Assembly (NCBI GenBank): GCA_040381035.1
Contig: JBEIHY010000005.1
Span: 1 to 64,000, forward strand
Origin: REEB506 sp040381035
GTDB lineage: Bacteria; Pseudomonadota; Alphaproteobacteria; Caulobacterales; Aquidulcibacteraceae
Direction: 5' to 3'
DNA length: 64,000 bases
Made by a program: the position numbers and the translations under genes. Numbering within the stretch: the stretch's first letter is position 1; the number at the start of each line of letters is the position of its first letter. Below the pieces are notes generated by a model. It did no database searches. It had not been told where the DNA came from and saw nothing but the letters and a program-made list of their open reading frames with translations. This document shows, one piece after another, positions 7,266 to 15,385 of this stretch.

Positions 7266-8714
7266 ATGGTCGGCATCACGGGCTATGGCGCCTATGTCCC
7301 GCGGCTTCGGCTGCAGCGTGCGGCGATCGCCAAGGCGCATGGTTGGCTCAATCCAGGACTGGCCGGCAAAGCCAAAGGCGAACGCGCCATGGCTCATTGG
7401 GACGAAGACGCCGTCACCATGGCGACCGAGGCAGCCCGCGACCTGCTCGGCGCCGGCGATGATCGCAGCCATGTCAACGCGCTCTATTTCGCTTCCACAA
7501 CCGGCCCATTTGCCGATCGGCTGAATGCCGGGATTATCGCCGCCGCCTTGACCCTGGAGCAGTCGATCCAAACGAGTGACATCAGCGGCTCGCAGCGCGC
7601 CGGCGTCACGGCGCTGGCGCAAGCGTTGTGCGCCAGCGTGCCGGGCCGGGCCAATATTCTCGTCGCATCCGGCGAGCGGCGGCGCGCCCGCGCGGCTTCA
7701 GCCCAAGAAATGGAGTTTGGCGACGCGGGCGGCGCCATCATGGTCGGCCACGACAATATCATCGCGGAATGGATCGGCGGGGCAGCCTCCAGCGTCGACT
7801 TCGCCGACCATTTCCGCGGCGCGGGCGAGACGTTTGACTATAACTGGGAAGAGCGCTGGGTGCGCGATGAGGGATACGCCAAACTGGTTCCGCCGGTGAT
7901 CGCGCGGGCCATGGCGTCCGCCAAGATTGACGGGTCCAACATCGACCATTTCATTCTGCCCACCACCTTCAAGGGCGTGCCCGAAAACATCGCCAAGAAA
8001 CTCGGCATCCGACCCGAGGCGGTCCGCGACGCGCTCGGCGCCGTTTTGGGCGAAGCCGGCTGTGCGCACCCGCTGGTCATGCTCGCCCACACTTTGGAAA
8101 CCGCCAAGCCCGGCGAGGCGATCCTGGTGGCGGCGTTCGGGCAGGGCGTAGAGGCGCTCGTCTTGCGCGTGACCGACAAGATCGCATCCTTCAAACCCGT
8201 GCGCGGCCTGTCCGGCTGGCTCGCCAATCGCAAGGAAGAAGCGAACTATATGAAGTTCGCCGTGTTCAATGGCCTGATCGAATGGGACAAGGGCATGCGC
8301 GCGGAGAAGGACAACAAGACCGCGCTCACCACGCTGTACCGCGAGAACGATCAGATCCTTGGCCTTGTCGGCGGGCGCTGCAGGGAAACCGGCACGGTGC
8401 AGTTTCCGCGCACCCGCATCAGCGTCAATCCGCAGAACCCCACCGTCGACACCCAGGAGCCCTACAAGTTCGCTGAGCGAACCGCCAAAGTGCTGACCTG
8501 GAGCGCGGACTATCTCACCTTCGCCATGGCTCCGCCGAACCATTATGGCATGATGGTGTTCGACGAAGGCGGTCGCATTTTCATGGACATCACCGATGTC
8601 GAGCCTGGCGATGTCGACAGCGGGCATGAGATGCGCATGGCCTTTCGCGTCAAAGAGTGGGACGAACGGCGCGGCTTCACGCGCTATTTTTGGAAAGCGG
8701 TTCCGGTGCGCTGA
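7266..8714 (+). CDS. HMG-CoA synthase-like protein fused to a C-terminal OB-fold (DUF35-like) domain
   Basis: Residues 1-305 of the 482-aa protein follow the thiolase-fold HMG-CoA synthase/KAS III pattern (N-terminal GITGYGAYVPRLRL; MEFGDAGGAIMVG around 149-161; GQGVEALVLRV near 293). Residues ~330-482 look like the DUF35 OB-fold with its GGRCRETGTVQFPRTR segment, in which the usual CxxC zinc pair is reduced to one Cys (372). The expected catalytic Cys position reads Gln (SQRAG, Q110), and the catalytic His region reads ILPTTFKG (230-237), so classical condensation chemistry is doubtful. A strong GGAGG Shine-Dalgarno precedes the ATG. The gene is followed by a RidA frame and an SCP-x thiolase, resembling thiolase/HMGCS/DUF35 complexes of archaea or lyase-type complexes of steroid degradation. 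The substrate is unknown. Confidence 0.75.
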   Translation: MVGITGYGAYVPRLRLQRAAIAKAHGWLNPGLAGKAKGERAMAHWDEDAVTMATEAARDLLGAGDDRSHVNALYFASTTGPFADRLNAGIIAAALTLEQSIQTSDISGSQRAGVTALAQALCASVPGRANILVASGERRRARAASAQEMEFGDAGGAIMVGHDNIIAEWIGGAASSVDFADHFRGAGETFDYNWEERWVRDEGYAKLVPPVIARAMASAKIDGSNIDHFILPTTFKGVPENIAKKLGIRPEAVRDALGAVLGEAGCAHPLVMLAHTLETAKPGEAILVAAFGQGVEALVLRVTDKIASFKPVRGLSGWLANRKEEANYMKFAVFNGLIEWDKGMRAEKDNKTALTTLYRENDQILGLVGGRCRETGTVQFPRTRISVNPQNPTVDTQEPYKFAERTAKVLTWSADYLTFAMAPPNHYGMMVFDEGGRIFMDITDVEPGDVDSGHEMRMAFRVKEWDERRGFTRYFWKAVPVR

Positions 8715-9111
8715 TGATTGTGGTCATCAACCCAGCCGAGGTTTCCAGGCCGTTCGGCTATTTGCATGTCTGCGTGGTCTCAGCCGGGCGCCAAATGCAT
8801 GTGTCCGTGCAGGTGGCTTTGGATTGCGCGGGGGCGCTGGTTGGCGCAGGCGATATCGCCGCCCAGGCCGTGCAAGTCTATGCCAATCTCGCGGTCTGCT
8901 TGGCGGATTCGGGCGCGACGTTTGCCGATGTCTTCAAGATCGTGACCTATGTCGTTGGCTTGACCCCCGAAACCGCAGCTGCAATCTGCGCGGTGCGGAT
9001 GGCGTCTCTCGGTGCAGAGCCTATCCGGCAAGGACGATGGTCGGCGTGCCGGGCCTGGTCGATCCGGGCTTTCTGATTGAGGTTGAAGTCATCTCGGCTC
9101 TGCCGGCTTAG
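8714..9111 (+). pseudogene. RidA-family (YjgF/UK114) protein gene, frameshifted
   Basis: An ATG at 8714 overlaps the upstream stop (TGATG). The frame encodes a RidA-like protein: VSAGRQMHVSVQVALDCAGALVGAGDIAAQ, then NLAVCLADSGATFADVFKIVTYVV. RidA proteins deaminate reactive enamine/imine intermediates. The frame runs into a wrong C-terminus after about 9034 and stops at 9076. The typical end, starting TMVGVPGLVDPGF and closing at the TAG 9109-9111, continues in the neighbouring frame. A single-base loss (or two-base gain) around 9022-9034 explains this. It is either a genuine frameshift mutation or a sequencing error; programmed frameshifting is unlikely because no slippery motif is evident. 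Confidence 0.75.
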
Positions 9112-9191
9112 GCGGCCCTGTCGGCCACACGGTTGTATACAGCCGCAAGGGTCTGGTTTACGTTTTGGCGCATCCACCAAGGGAGATATCC

Positions 9192-10394
9192 ATGGCCACC
9201 GGAATCCGCGATAAAGTCGCCATTATCGGTATGGGCTGCTCGAAATTCGGCGAGCGTTGGGACGCCGGGCCCGAGGAGCTTATGGTGGAAGCCTATCTGG
9301 AAGCGATGCAGGACGCCGGCGTTGCGCCAACCCAGCTCGACGCCGCCTGGTTTTCCACCCACATTGACGAGATCGGAACCGGCAAAGGCGGCACGCCGGC
9401 GTCGCTGGCTTTGCGCCTGCCCAACATCGCCGTGACGCGGGTGGAGAACTTCTGCGCTTCCGGCTCAGAAGCGTTCCGCGGCGCGGTCTATGCTGTGGCC
9501 GCCGGCGCCGCCGACATCGCCTTGGCGATTGGCGTGGAGAAACTGAAGGACACCGGCTATGGCGGCCTTCCCGTCGCCAATCCCGGCACGCTGTTGCCGC
9601 AGACCATGCCGAACGGCTCGGCGCCCGGAAATTTTGCCCAACTCGCCAGCGCCTATCGCGCCAAGCACGGCGTCGATAAGGCGGATCTGAAACGAGCCAT
9701 CGCGCATGTGTCGGTGAAAAGTCATGCAAACGGCTCGAAAAACGAAAAGGCGCATCTGCGCAATGTCGTCACCCAAGAGCAGGTGATGGCCGCGCCGATG
9801 ATCGCTGAACCGCTTGGCTTGTTTGATTGCTGCGGCGTGTCGGACGGCGCCGCCGCCGCCATTGTCACGACGCCGGAGATCGCCCGCAGCCTCGGGAAGA
9901 AGGACCTTGTCATGGTCAAGGCGCTGCAATTGTCCGTGTCCAATGGCCTGGAGAGCCAGCACAATAGCTGGGACGGCTCTTATTTTCACACCGCCCGGAT
10001 CGCCGCAAAGAAAGCCTACAAAGAAGCCGGTGTGGAAAAGCCGCGCGACCAAATCTCGATGATGGAGGTGCATGACTGCTTCTCGATCACCGAACTCGTC
10101 ACGATGGAGGACCTGTTCATCAGCGAGGAAGGCCAGGGCTGGAAAGACGTGCTCGACGGCTTCTACGACGCGGACGGCAAGGTGCCCTGCCAAATCGATG
10201 GCGGCTTGAAGTGCTTTGGCCATCCAATCGGCGCATCGGGCCTGCGTATGTTGTATGAGATGTATCTGCAGCTCCAGGGCCGCGCCGGCGTGCGCCAGCT
10301 CAAGGCGCCGACTTTGGGGATGACCCACAATCTTGGCGGTTCGCCTTCGACGAATGTTTGCTCTGTCGCCATTATCGGCGCTGAGGGCGCTTGA
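9192..10394 (+). CDS. Thiolase, SCP-x/acetyl-CoA acetyltransferase-like
   Basis: The 400-aa thiolase-fold enzyme is of the SCP-x/lipid-transfer type. The nucleophile motif ENFCASGSEAFRGA places Cys near residue 88; VHDCF (about 297-301) and GHPIGASG (about 343-350) are present; and the C-terminus has THNLGGSPSTN instead of the CxGGG of classical thiolases. The ATG at 9192 follows AGGGAGA; an upstream TTG at 9165 is less likely. It probably cleaves or forms a beta-keto acyl-CoA together with the HMGCS-like/OB protein encoded two genes upstream. Those partners form complexes in related systems (inference). Confidence 0.85.
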   Translation: MATGIRDKVAIIGMGCSKFGERWDAGPEELMVEAYLEAMQDAGVAPTQLDAAWFSTHIDEIGTGKGGTPASLALRLPNIAVTRVENFCASGSEAFRGAVYAVAAGAADIALAIGVEKLKDTGYGGLPVANPGTLLPQTMPNGSAPGNFAQLASAYRAKHGVDKADLKRAIAHVSVKSHANGSKNEKAHLRNVVTQEQVMAAPMIAEPLGLFDCCGVSDGAAAAIVTTPEIARSLGKKDLVMVKALQLSVSNGLESQHNSWDGSYFHTARIAAKKAYKEAGVEKPRDQISMMEVHDCFSITELVTMEDLFISEEGQGWKDVLDGFYDADGKVPCQIDGGLKCFGHPIGASGLRMLYEMYLQLQGRAGVRQLKAPTLGMTHNLGGSPSTNVCSVAIIGAEGA

Positions 10395-11593
10395 AGCCAC
10401 ACATCGCGATCTTTGGGGCCGGCCCGGCCGGATTGTTCGCTGCCGAAACGGCTGCCGCACAAGGCGCGGCCGTGACCGTGTTTGACACGATGCGGCTTCC
10501 GGGGCGAAAGTTTCTGCTGGCCGGTCGCGGCGGCCTGAACCTCACCCACGCTGAACCGCTGGCGGATTTTCTCACGCAGTATCGCGAAGGCGCCAGCACC
10601 CTCGCGCCCTTGATCAAGGCGTTTCCGCCCCAAGCCTTGCGCGCCTGGGCGCATGGCTTGGGCCAGGACACCTTCGTTGGTTCATCCAATCGCGTTTATC
10701 CGCGCGTGTTCAAATCCAGTCCGCTGCTGCGCGCATGGTTGACGCGCCTGCAAACGCTCGATGTGCGTTTCGTCGGCGGCGCGCGGTTGCAAGCGTTGAA
10801 TGGCGCCGCTGCCAGCGCGCGGATCGGCGATCGCGTGCAATCGATCGCAGCTGACGCGATCGTGCTGGCTATGGGCGGGGCCTCCTGGCCTGAACTCGGC
10901 AGCGACGGCGCGTGGACAAAACTTCTCGGCGAAGATGAGGTCGCCCCGCTGCAACCATCCAATGCCGGTGTCGTGATCGCATGGCCGGACGCCATTCGCG
11001 CGCTGGCCGGCAAGCCGCTCAAGCAGATTGGCGTGATCGTTGGCCAACAACGCTTTCACGGCGAAGCGATGCTCACCGAGCAAGGCTTGGAAGGCGGCGC
11101 GATCTATCTCGCCAATGCCGCGATCCGTGCGCAATTGCGGGCCGGGTGCGGCGATATCTGCATCGATTTTCAGCCCAATCTCAGCGCCGATATCGTGGCC
11201 GAACGGATCACTCGCCGCCAAACCAAACGCACCTTGGCGCCATGGCTGGAAAGCGCGTTGGGCCTGAGTTTGCCATCCGCGCGGATCGTGAGCGTGCTGA
11301 CGCAAGCCGATCGCTCTCCCGCAGGGCTGACACGCGCGGTCAAACGCTTGCCTGTAAGAATTGAGGCCATGGCCGCCATCACGCGCGCAATCTCCACCGC
11401 CGGCGGCGTAAAATGGTCTGCGTTGCATCCGGATTTAAGTTTGCGCAGCGCTGCAAATGTTTTTGTCGCCGGAGAGATGATCGATTGGGACGCGCCCACC
11501 GGCGGCTATCTGTTGCAGGCCTGTTTCGCCACCGGCTTTATAGCCGGGCAGGGCGCTTGCAACTATGCGCGCGCGCGCTTGAGCGAAGAATAG
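10391..11593 (+). CDS. BaiN/HI0933-type NAD(P)/FAD-dependent oxidoreductase
   Basis: The 400-aa flavoprotein (TIGR03862-like) starts with TTG overlapping the thiolase stop (TTGA). It has FGAGPAGLFAAETAAAQG near residue 6 for FAD binding, RKFLLAGRGGLNLTH typical of HI0933 proteins, AMGGASWPELGSDG in the middle, and the C-terminal GEMIDWDAPTGGYLLQACFATG. Members are uncharacterised or annotated as aminoacetone oxidase-like/BaiN reductases. The physical coupling to the thiolase suggests co-expression, but a shared pathway is inference. It converges with, and overlaps by 31 bases, the next minus-strand gene. Confidence 0.85.
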   Translation: MKPHIAIFGAGPAGLFAAETAAAQGAAVTVFDTMRLPGRKFLLAGRGGLNLTHAEPLADFLTQYREGASTLAPLIKAFPPQALRAWAHGLGQDTFVGSSNRVYPRVFKSSPLLRAWLTRLQTLDVRFVGGARLQALNGAAASARIGDRVQSIAADAIVLAMGGASWPELGSDGAWTKLLGEDEVAPLQPSNAGVVIAWPDAIRALAGKPLKQIGVIVGQQRFHGEAMLTEQGLEGGAIYLANAAIRAQLRAGCGDICIDFQPNLSADIVAERITRRQTKRTLAPWLESALGLSLPSARIVSVLTQADRSPAGLTRAVKRLPVRIEAMAAITRAISTAGGVKWSALHPDLSLRSAANVFVAGEMIDWDAPTGGYLLQACFATGFIAGQGACNYARARLSEE

Positions 11594-11934
11594 CCCGGTT
11601 GCTCGATCGCGACCCGATCGGCGGCGGTCGCGAGCAGATGATCCAAAAGGCCGGGTGTTGCCGCCGTCATGTCGCCGGCGCGCAAGCGGGCGCACAGATC
11701 GCGCCGAAGCGTATCGAGATCACCCTCGCGGCCCAGCAAGGCCGCCAGGCGCGCGGTCTCTGCCGCCGCCGCCGCCGGCCCAAGCTCCAATTCACGGCCA
11801 ACTGTTTGCAACACATTGATGGCAACGCGGGCATGAAACGCGGCGTGGCCGCAGAGTTGCGGAGCTGCGGTTTTCTCCAAAAAGCCCGCCGCCGCCTCAA
11901 TGAGCTGTTTTGCACTCGGTTCGCCCAACATCAC
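11563..11934 (-). CDS. DUF6285-like protein next to a phosphotransferase
   Basis: This 123-aa mostly helical protein (for example FLEKTAAPQLCGHAAFHARVAINVL) resembles the small DUF6285 proteins encoded directly downstream of APH-type phosphotransferases and acyl-CoA dehydrogenases in many proteobacteria. The ATG overlaps the end of the phosphotransferase gene by 4 bases. No catalytic motif is evident; it may be a partner of that kinase. The end overlaps the convergent flavoprotein gene. Confidence 0.65.
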   Translation of the reverse strand: MMLGEPSAKQLIEAAAGFLEKTAAPQLCGHAAFHARVAINVLQTVGRELELGPAAAAAETARLAALLGREGDLDTLRRDLCARLRAGDMTAATPGLLDHLLATAADRVAIEQPGYSSLKRARA

Positions 11935-12908
11935 GCCATCCCCTTCAGCATCAGCGCCAAATCAAGTTCGGTTTCACTTGCCCGCCGGCCGATCGCGGCG
12001 CGCTCCACGCTCGCGTCAAGTCCGCTGTCATAGGCGCGGAACATGATCAGACACATGATGCCCCATTTCAGCGATCCAAAGATCGTCCAAAACCGGACCG
12101 CTTCTTCGGTGACGGCCCGGTCACCGCCGGCCTCGTGATAGCCGGCGATCAAGTCGTCAAGCGCACCAAAGCCACCGACCGGCTTGTCGATCTGGCCAAA
12201 TCGCCAAGACGGCGTGCAGATCCAGCCTAAATCCTCCGCCGGATCGCCGAGATGGGCGAGTTCCCAATCGAGAGCCGCGACCAGGCCGGCGGCGTCAATC
12301 ATCAAATTGCCAAGGCGGAAGTCGCCGTGGATCAGGCGCGGCGCTATGGGACGGGGTGGGGCAAGGCTGCGCAGATGCGCAAACGCCAAGTCAAACATCG
12401 GCCGCGGCGCATCGAAGGAGCGATAAATCTCCTCGTAGCGATCGAGTTGATCGCGCGCATCCGAAACGCCAAGCGCGGCAACGCCCGCCACATTGGCGCG
12501 ATGGATGGCGGCCAGCGCTGCGCCGCATTGGCGCGCCAGTGTGGTGCGCGCTGCAGCAAACGCCTCGTCGCGCAGGATTTTGCGCGCGATGGTTTCGCCT
12601 CGCAAGCGTTGCATCACATAGCCGGGGCCAAGCCCGTCTTCGCGTCTGCACACATAAGCCACGGCCGGCGCCGGCGCGCCCGCGCACAATGCCGCCGCGA
12701 TCACATCCGCTTCGGCGCCAAGCCCGATGGCTTGAGCCGAAGCCATGATGTCCATCCCGCCCGGCGCGCGGCGCAGGATGAGTTCCTTGTCCCCGGCGTC
12801 GAACGCCCAGGTTTCCTGGGACGCACCGCCGGAAAGGCGCTTGAGGCCAGACAGCGCGCCGCCAAGGCGTTCAGCAACAGCGCCCAAGGCGGTTTCAAAA
12901 TCAGTCAT
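11931..12908 (-). CDS. Phosphotransferase family protein (APH, ACAD10-like)
   Basis: The 325-aa protein has an aminoglycoside-phosphotransferase/choline-kinase fold. LSGGASQETWAFDAGDKELILRR contains the nucleotide-binding N-lobe; the catalytic loop is LIHGDFRLGNLM at about residue 199, with the metal-binding ALDWELAHLGDPAEDLGW following. This subfamily resembles the kinase domain of ACAD10, which phosphorylates 4-hydroxyacyl-CoA-type substrates, so a role in catabolism of hydroxy acids is plausible. The ATG at 12908 matches the family N-terminus; the longer open frame to 12983 is not needed. It is coupled to the DUF6285 gene. Confidence 0.85.
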   Translation of the reverse strand: MTDFETALGAVAERLGGALSGLKRLSGGASQETWAFDAGDKELILRRAPGGMDIMASAQAIGLGAEADVIAAALCAGAPAPAVAYVCRREDGLGPGYVMQRLRGETIARKILRDEAFAAARTTLARQCGAALAAIHRANVAGVAALGVSDARDQLDRYEEIYRSFDAPRPMFDLAFAHLRSLAPPRPIAPRLIHGDFRLGNLMIDAAGLVAALDWELAHLGDPAEDLGWICTPSWRFGQIDKPVGGFGALDDLIAGYHEAGGDRAVTEEAVRFWTIFGSLKWGIMCLIMFRAYDSGLDASVERAAIGRRASETELDLALMLKGMA

Positions 12909-12946
12909 CGCGCCAGACTGGCGTAAGCCATCGTTCGCCGCAAGGT

Positions 12947-15037
12947 TCAGCCCGAGCGCGCCCGCGCGCCAGCCTCCAGGCAATCAAACAGCGTCAGCGC
13001 CCGCAGCACCGCTTGCCCGCGCGGCGTTTCGAGATCGGGGTCTTTGTCGATGGCGAGCCGCGCCTCCTGATCGGCCTGGGCAAGCAACCCGCCATGGGCT
13101 TCCGGTTGAACAAAGCTGAAAGGCGGAAAGCCGCTTTGGCGCACGCCCAGAATGTCGCCGCCGCCGCGCATTTTATAGTCGGTTTCGGCAATGACGAAGC
13201 CGTCATCGGTGCGGCGCAAGGTGTCGAGCCGTTCCTTGGCGGTTTCGCCCAAGGGCGGCTTCCACAGCAGCACGCAAGAACCCTGCTTGTCGCCGCGGCC
13301 AACGCGGCCGCGCAGCTGGTGTAACTGGGCAAGGCCAAACCGCTCGGCGTGCTCGATCACCATGATCGTGGCTTCCGGCACATTGACGCCCACCTCAATC
13401 ACCGTGGTGGCGACGAGCAGAAAGGATTGGCCGGACTTGAATCGCTCCATCGCGGATTCGCGCGCGTTGGAGCTCATTTTGCCATGGACAAGCTCCACGC
13501 CGGCGCCGAAGCGCTCCTTCAGCGCCTCATAGCGATCCTCCACGGCGGCAAGATCGATCGCTTCGCTCTCCTGGATGAGCGGACAGACCCAATAGGCGCG
13601 TTCGCCCGCATCGCCCGCGCGCTGGATGGCTTCGAGCAGATCTTGCGTGCGCGATAGCGGCATGGCGACGGTGCGGATCGGCTGGCGGCCTGGCGGCTTT
13701 TCATCGAGGATCGAAATGTCCATGTCGCCGTGTATGGCAAGCGCCAGCGTGCGCGGGATCGGTGTGGCGCTCATCGCCAGCACATGCGGCTCTTGACCCT
13801 TGGCCACAAGACGCAGGCGATCGGAAACACCGAAGCGATGCTGTTCGTCGATCACCACCAGGCCGAGCTTTTCGAACGCAACGTCATCTTGAAACAACGC
13901 ATGCGTGCCGATCACCGCATGAATCGCGCCATTGGCCAAATCTGCCATCAGCGTGCGGCGATCCTTGCCCTTGTCGCGCCCGGTCAACACAGCCGCGCGC
14001 AAGCCGGCGCTGGCGAGCAAGGGCACGATCCCTTCGCCGTGCTGACGGGCAAGGATTTCGGTCGGCGCCATAAGCGCGCTTTGAAATCCGGCTTCGGCTG
14101 CGTGCGCCATGGCGAGGGCTGCGACCAATGTTTTGCCCGATCCGACATCGCCCTGCAGCAGCCGCAGCATCGGTTCGGGCTTGGCCATGTCAGCGCAGAT
14201 TTCGCCAAAGGCGCGCGCTTGCGCATTGGTGGGTTTGTACGCCAGCGCGGCGAGAACGGCCTGCGCACGCTGTCCTTGCGCTTCAATCGCCAGACCCAAA
14301 CGGGCATGGCGCTGGGCGCGGCGCAAACGCAGCGCGCATTGGCGGGCAAACAATTCGTCATAAGCCAATCGCGTGCGCCACGGCGCGGCAGGCACAATGT
14401 CTTCCGGTTCCTGCGGTTGGTGCAGCCGGCGCAAGGCGTCGGCAAATCGCGGCCAGCCATAGGCCGCCACCGTGGACGGTGCGAGCCATTCGTCCTGGTC
14501 GTGCACCAAGGGCAGGCATTGGCTGATCACGCGATGCAGCGCGCGCAAGTGCAATCCCGCTGTGAGCGGGTAAACCGGCTCGACCACCGGCGGCGCCCCG
14601 CCGCGGGTGGGATCAACGACATGATCGGGGTGAAGCATCTGGCGCTCACCCGAATAGCGTTCAACCTTGCCCGAGAACAGCCGCTTCTGGCCAACCGGCC
14701 ACATGCGCTTGAGCATGTCAGCCTGGCCGCGGAAATAGGCAACGCACAAGAACCCTGTCTCATCGCGCACGCGGATGCGATAAGGCACTTTGGCGTTATG
14801 GGCTGGCAAATGCGCGTCGACCTCAGCCTCAATCGTTGACACTTCGCCTTCAACGGCCTGCGCAATCGTCACCCGCGCGCGTCGATCGATCGCGCCGGTT
14901 GGCGCCAGCCAGAGCATGTCGCGCACGCGGCTCCCGCCCGCCACCTTGTGGACGAGCGCCATGACGTCCTTGCGCATTCCCTTAGGGGTCGGCGCCGGCG
15001 CCAGCAGCGGGGAGATCACGGAATCGTCCATACTCAT
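12947..15037 (-). CDS. recG: ATP-dependent DNA helicase RecG
   Basis: The 696-aa branch-migration helicase processes stalled forks and Holliday junctions. The N-terminal wedge/OB region is followed by helicase motif I GDVGSGKT near residue 300, motif II DEQHRF, motif III ATPIPRTLAL, and the C-terminal QLRGRVGRGDKQGSC. The length is family-typical. The start at 15037 (MSMDD) agrees with normal RecG; an open frame extends upstream to 15307 but would overlap sdhE antisense and is rejected. It is divergently arranged with sdhE-mfd across 66 bases, with AT-richer TATATA-like sequence near 15090. Confidence 0.95.
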   Translation of the reverse strand: MSMDDSVISPLLAPAPTPKGMRKDVMALVHKVAGGSRVRDMLWLAPTGAIDRRARVTIAQAVEGEVSTIEAEVDAHLPAHNAKVPYRIRVRDETGFLCVAYFRGQADMLKRMWPVGQKRLFSGKVERYSGERQMLHPDHVVDPTRGGAPPVVEPVYPLTAGLHLRALHRVISQCLPLVHDQDEWLAPSTVAAYGWPRFADALRRLHQPQEPEDIVPAAPWRTRLAYDELFARQCALRLRRAQRHARLGLAIEAQGQRAQAVLAALAYKPTNAQARAFGEICADMAKPEPMLRLLQGDVGSGKTLVAALAMAHAAEAGFQSALMAPTEILARQHGEGIVPLLASAGLRAAVLTGRDKGKDRRTLMADLANGAIHAVIGTHALFQDDVAFEKLGLVVIDEQHRFGVSDRLRLVAKGQEPHVLAMSATPIPRTLALAIHGDMDISILDEKPPGRQPIRTVAMPLSRTQDLLEAIQRAGDAGERAYWVCPLIQESEAIDLAAVEDRYEALKERFGAGVELVHGKMSSNARESAMERFKSGQSFLLVATTVIEVGVNVPEATIMVIEHAERFGLAQLHQLRGRVGRGDKQGSCVLLWKPPLGETAKERLDTLRRTDDGFVIAETDYKMRGGGDILGVRQSGFPPFSFVQPEAHGGLLAQADQEARLAIDKDPDLETPRGQAVLRALTLFDCLEAGARARSG

Positions 15038-15103
15038 TCGAACGCGCTGACAGGGCCGCGCTTTTGGGGTATAGCGCGCGCCCCTTTGATATATAGGCGC
15101 CTC

Positions 15104-15385
15104 ATGGACGACCGGCGAAAACGCATCAAGTTCCGGGCCTGGCGGCGCGGCTTTCGCGAGATTGACCTGATTCTCGGCGCCTTTGCGGATGCCCATCTGC
15201 ATGAGCTCGATGAGGACGCCTTGGCAGAGTTTGAACGCCTGCTCGATCAACCGGATCAGGATGTCTATGCCTGGATCGTGGCGTCCACACGGGCCCCGCC
15301 GGACCATGACGGCCCTTTGCTGGCCCTGATCCGCAGCTTCCGCTACTTCGCCCGGACGGCGGCGGCAGAGCGGGGCGAAGCGTGA
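15104..15385 (+). CDS. sdhE: Succinate dehydrogenase assembly factor SdhE (DUF339)
   Basis: The 93-aa protein promotes covalent flavinylation of the succinate dehydrogenase SdhA subunit. It contains the RGFRE segment (canonical RGxxE motif) at about residues 14-18, followed by DLILGAFADAHL and the acidic DEDALAEFERLLDQPDQDVYAW. It overlaps mfd by 4 bases (GTGA). The neighbourhood recG/sdhE/mfd is common in Alphaproteobacteria. Confidence 0.93.
   Translation: MDDRRKRIKFRAWRRGFREIDLILGAFADAHLHELDEDALAEFERLLDQPDQDVYAWIVASTRAPPDHDGPLLALIRSFRYFARTAAAERGEA

Noticed and set aside
15038..15307. 90-residue N-terminal extension of RecG
   Set aside because: It lies over sdhE on the other strand and has no similarity to the RecG N-terminus; the start at 15037 fits the family length.
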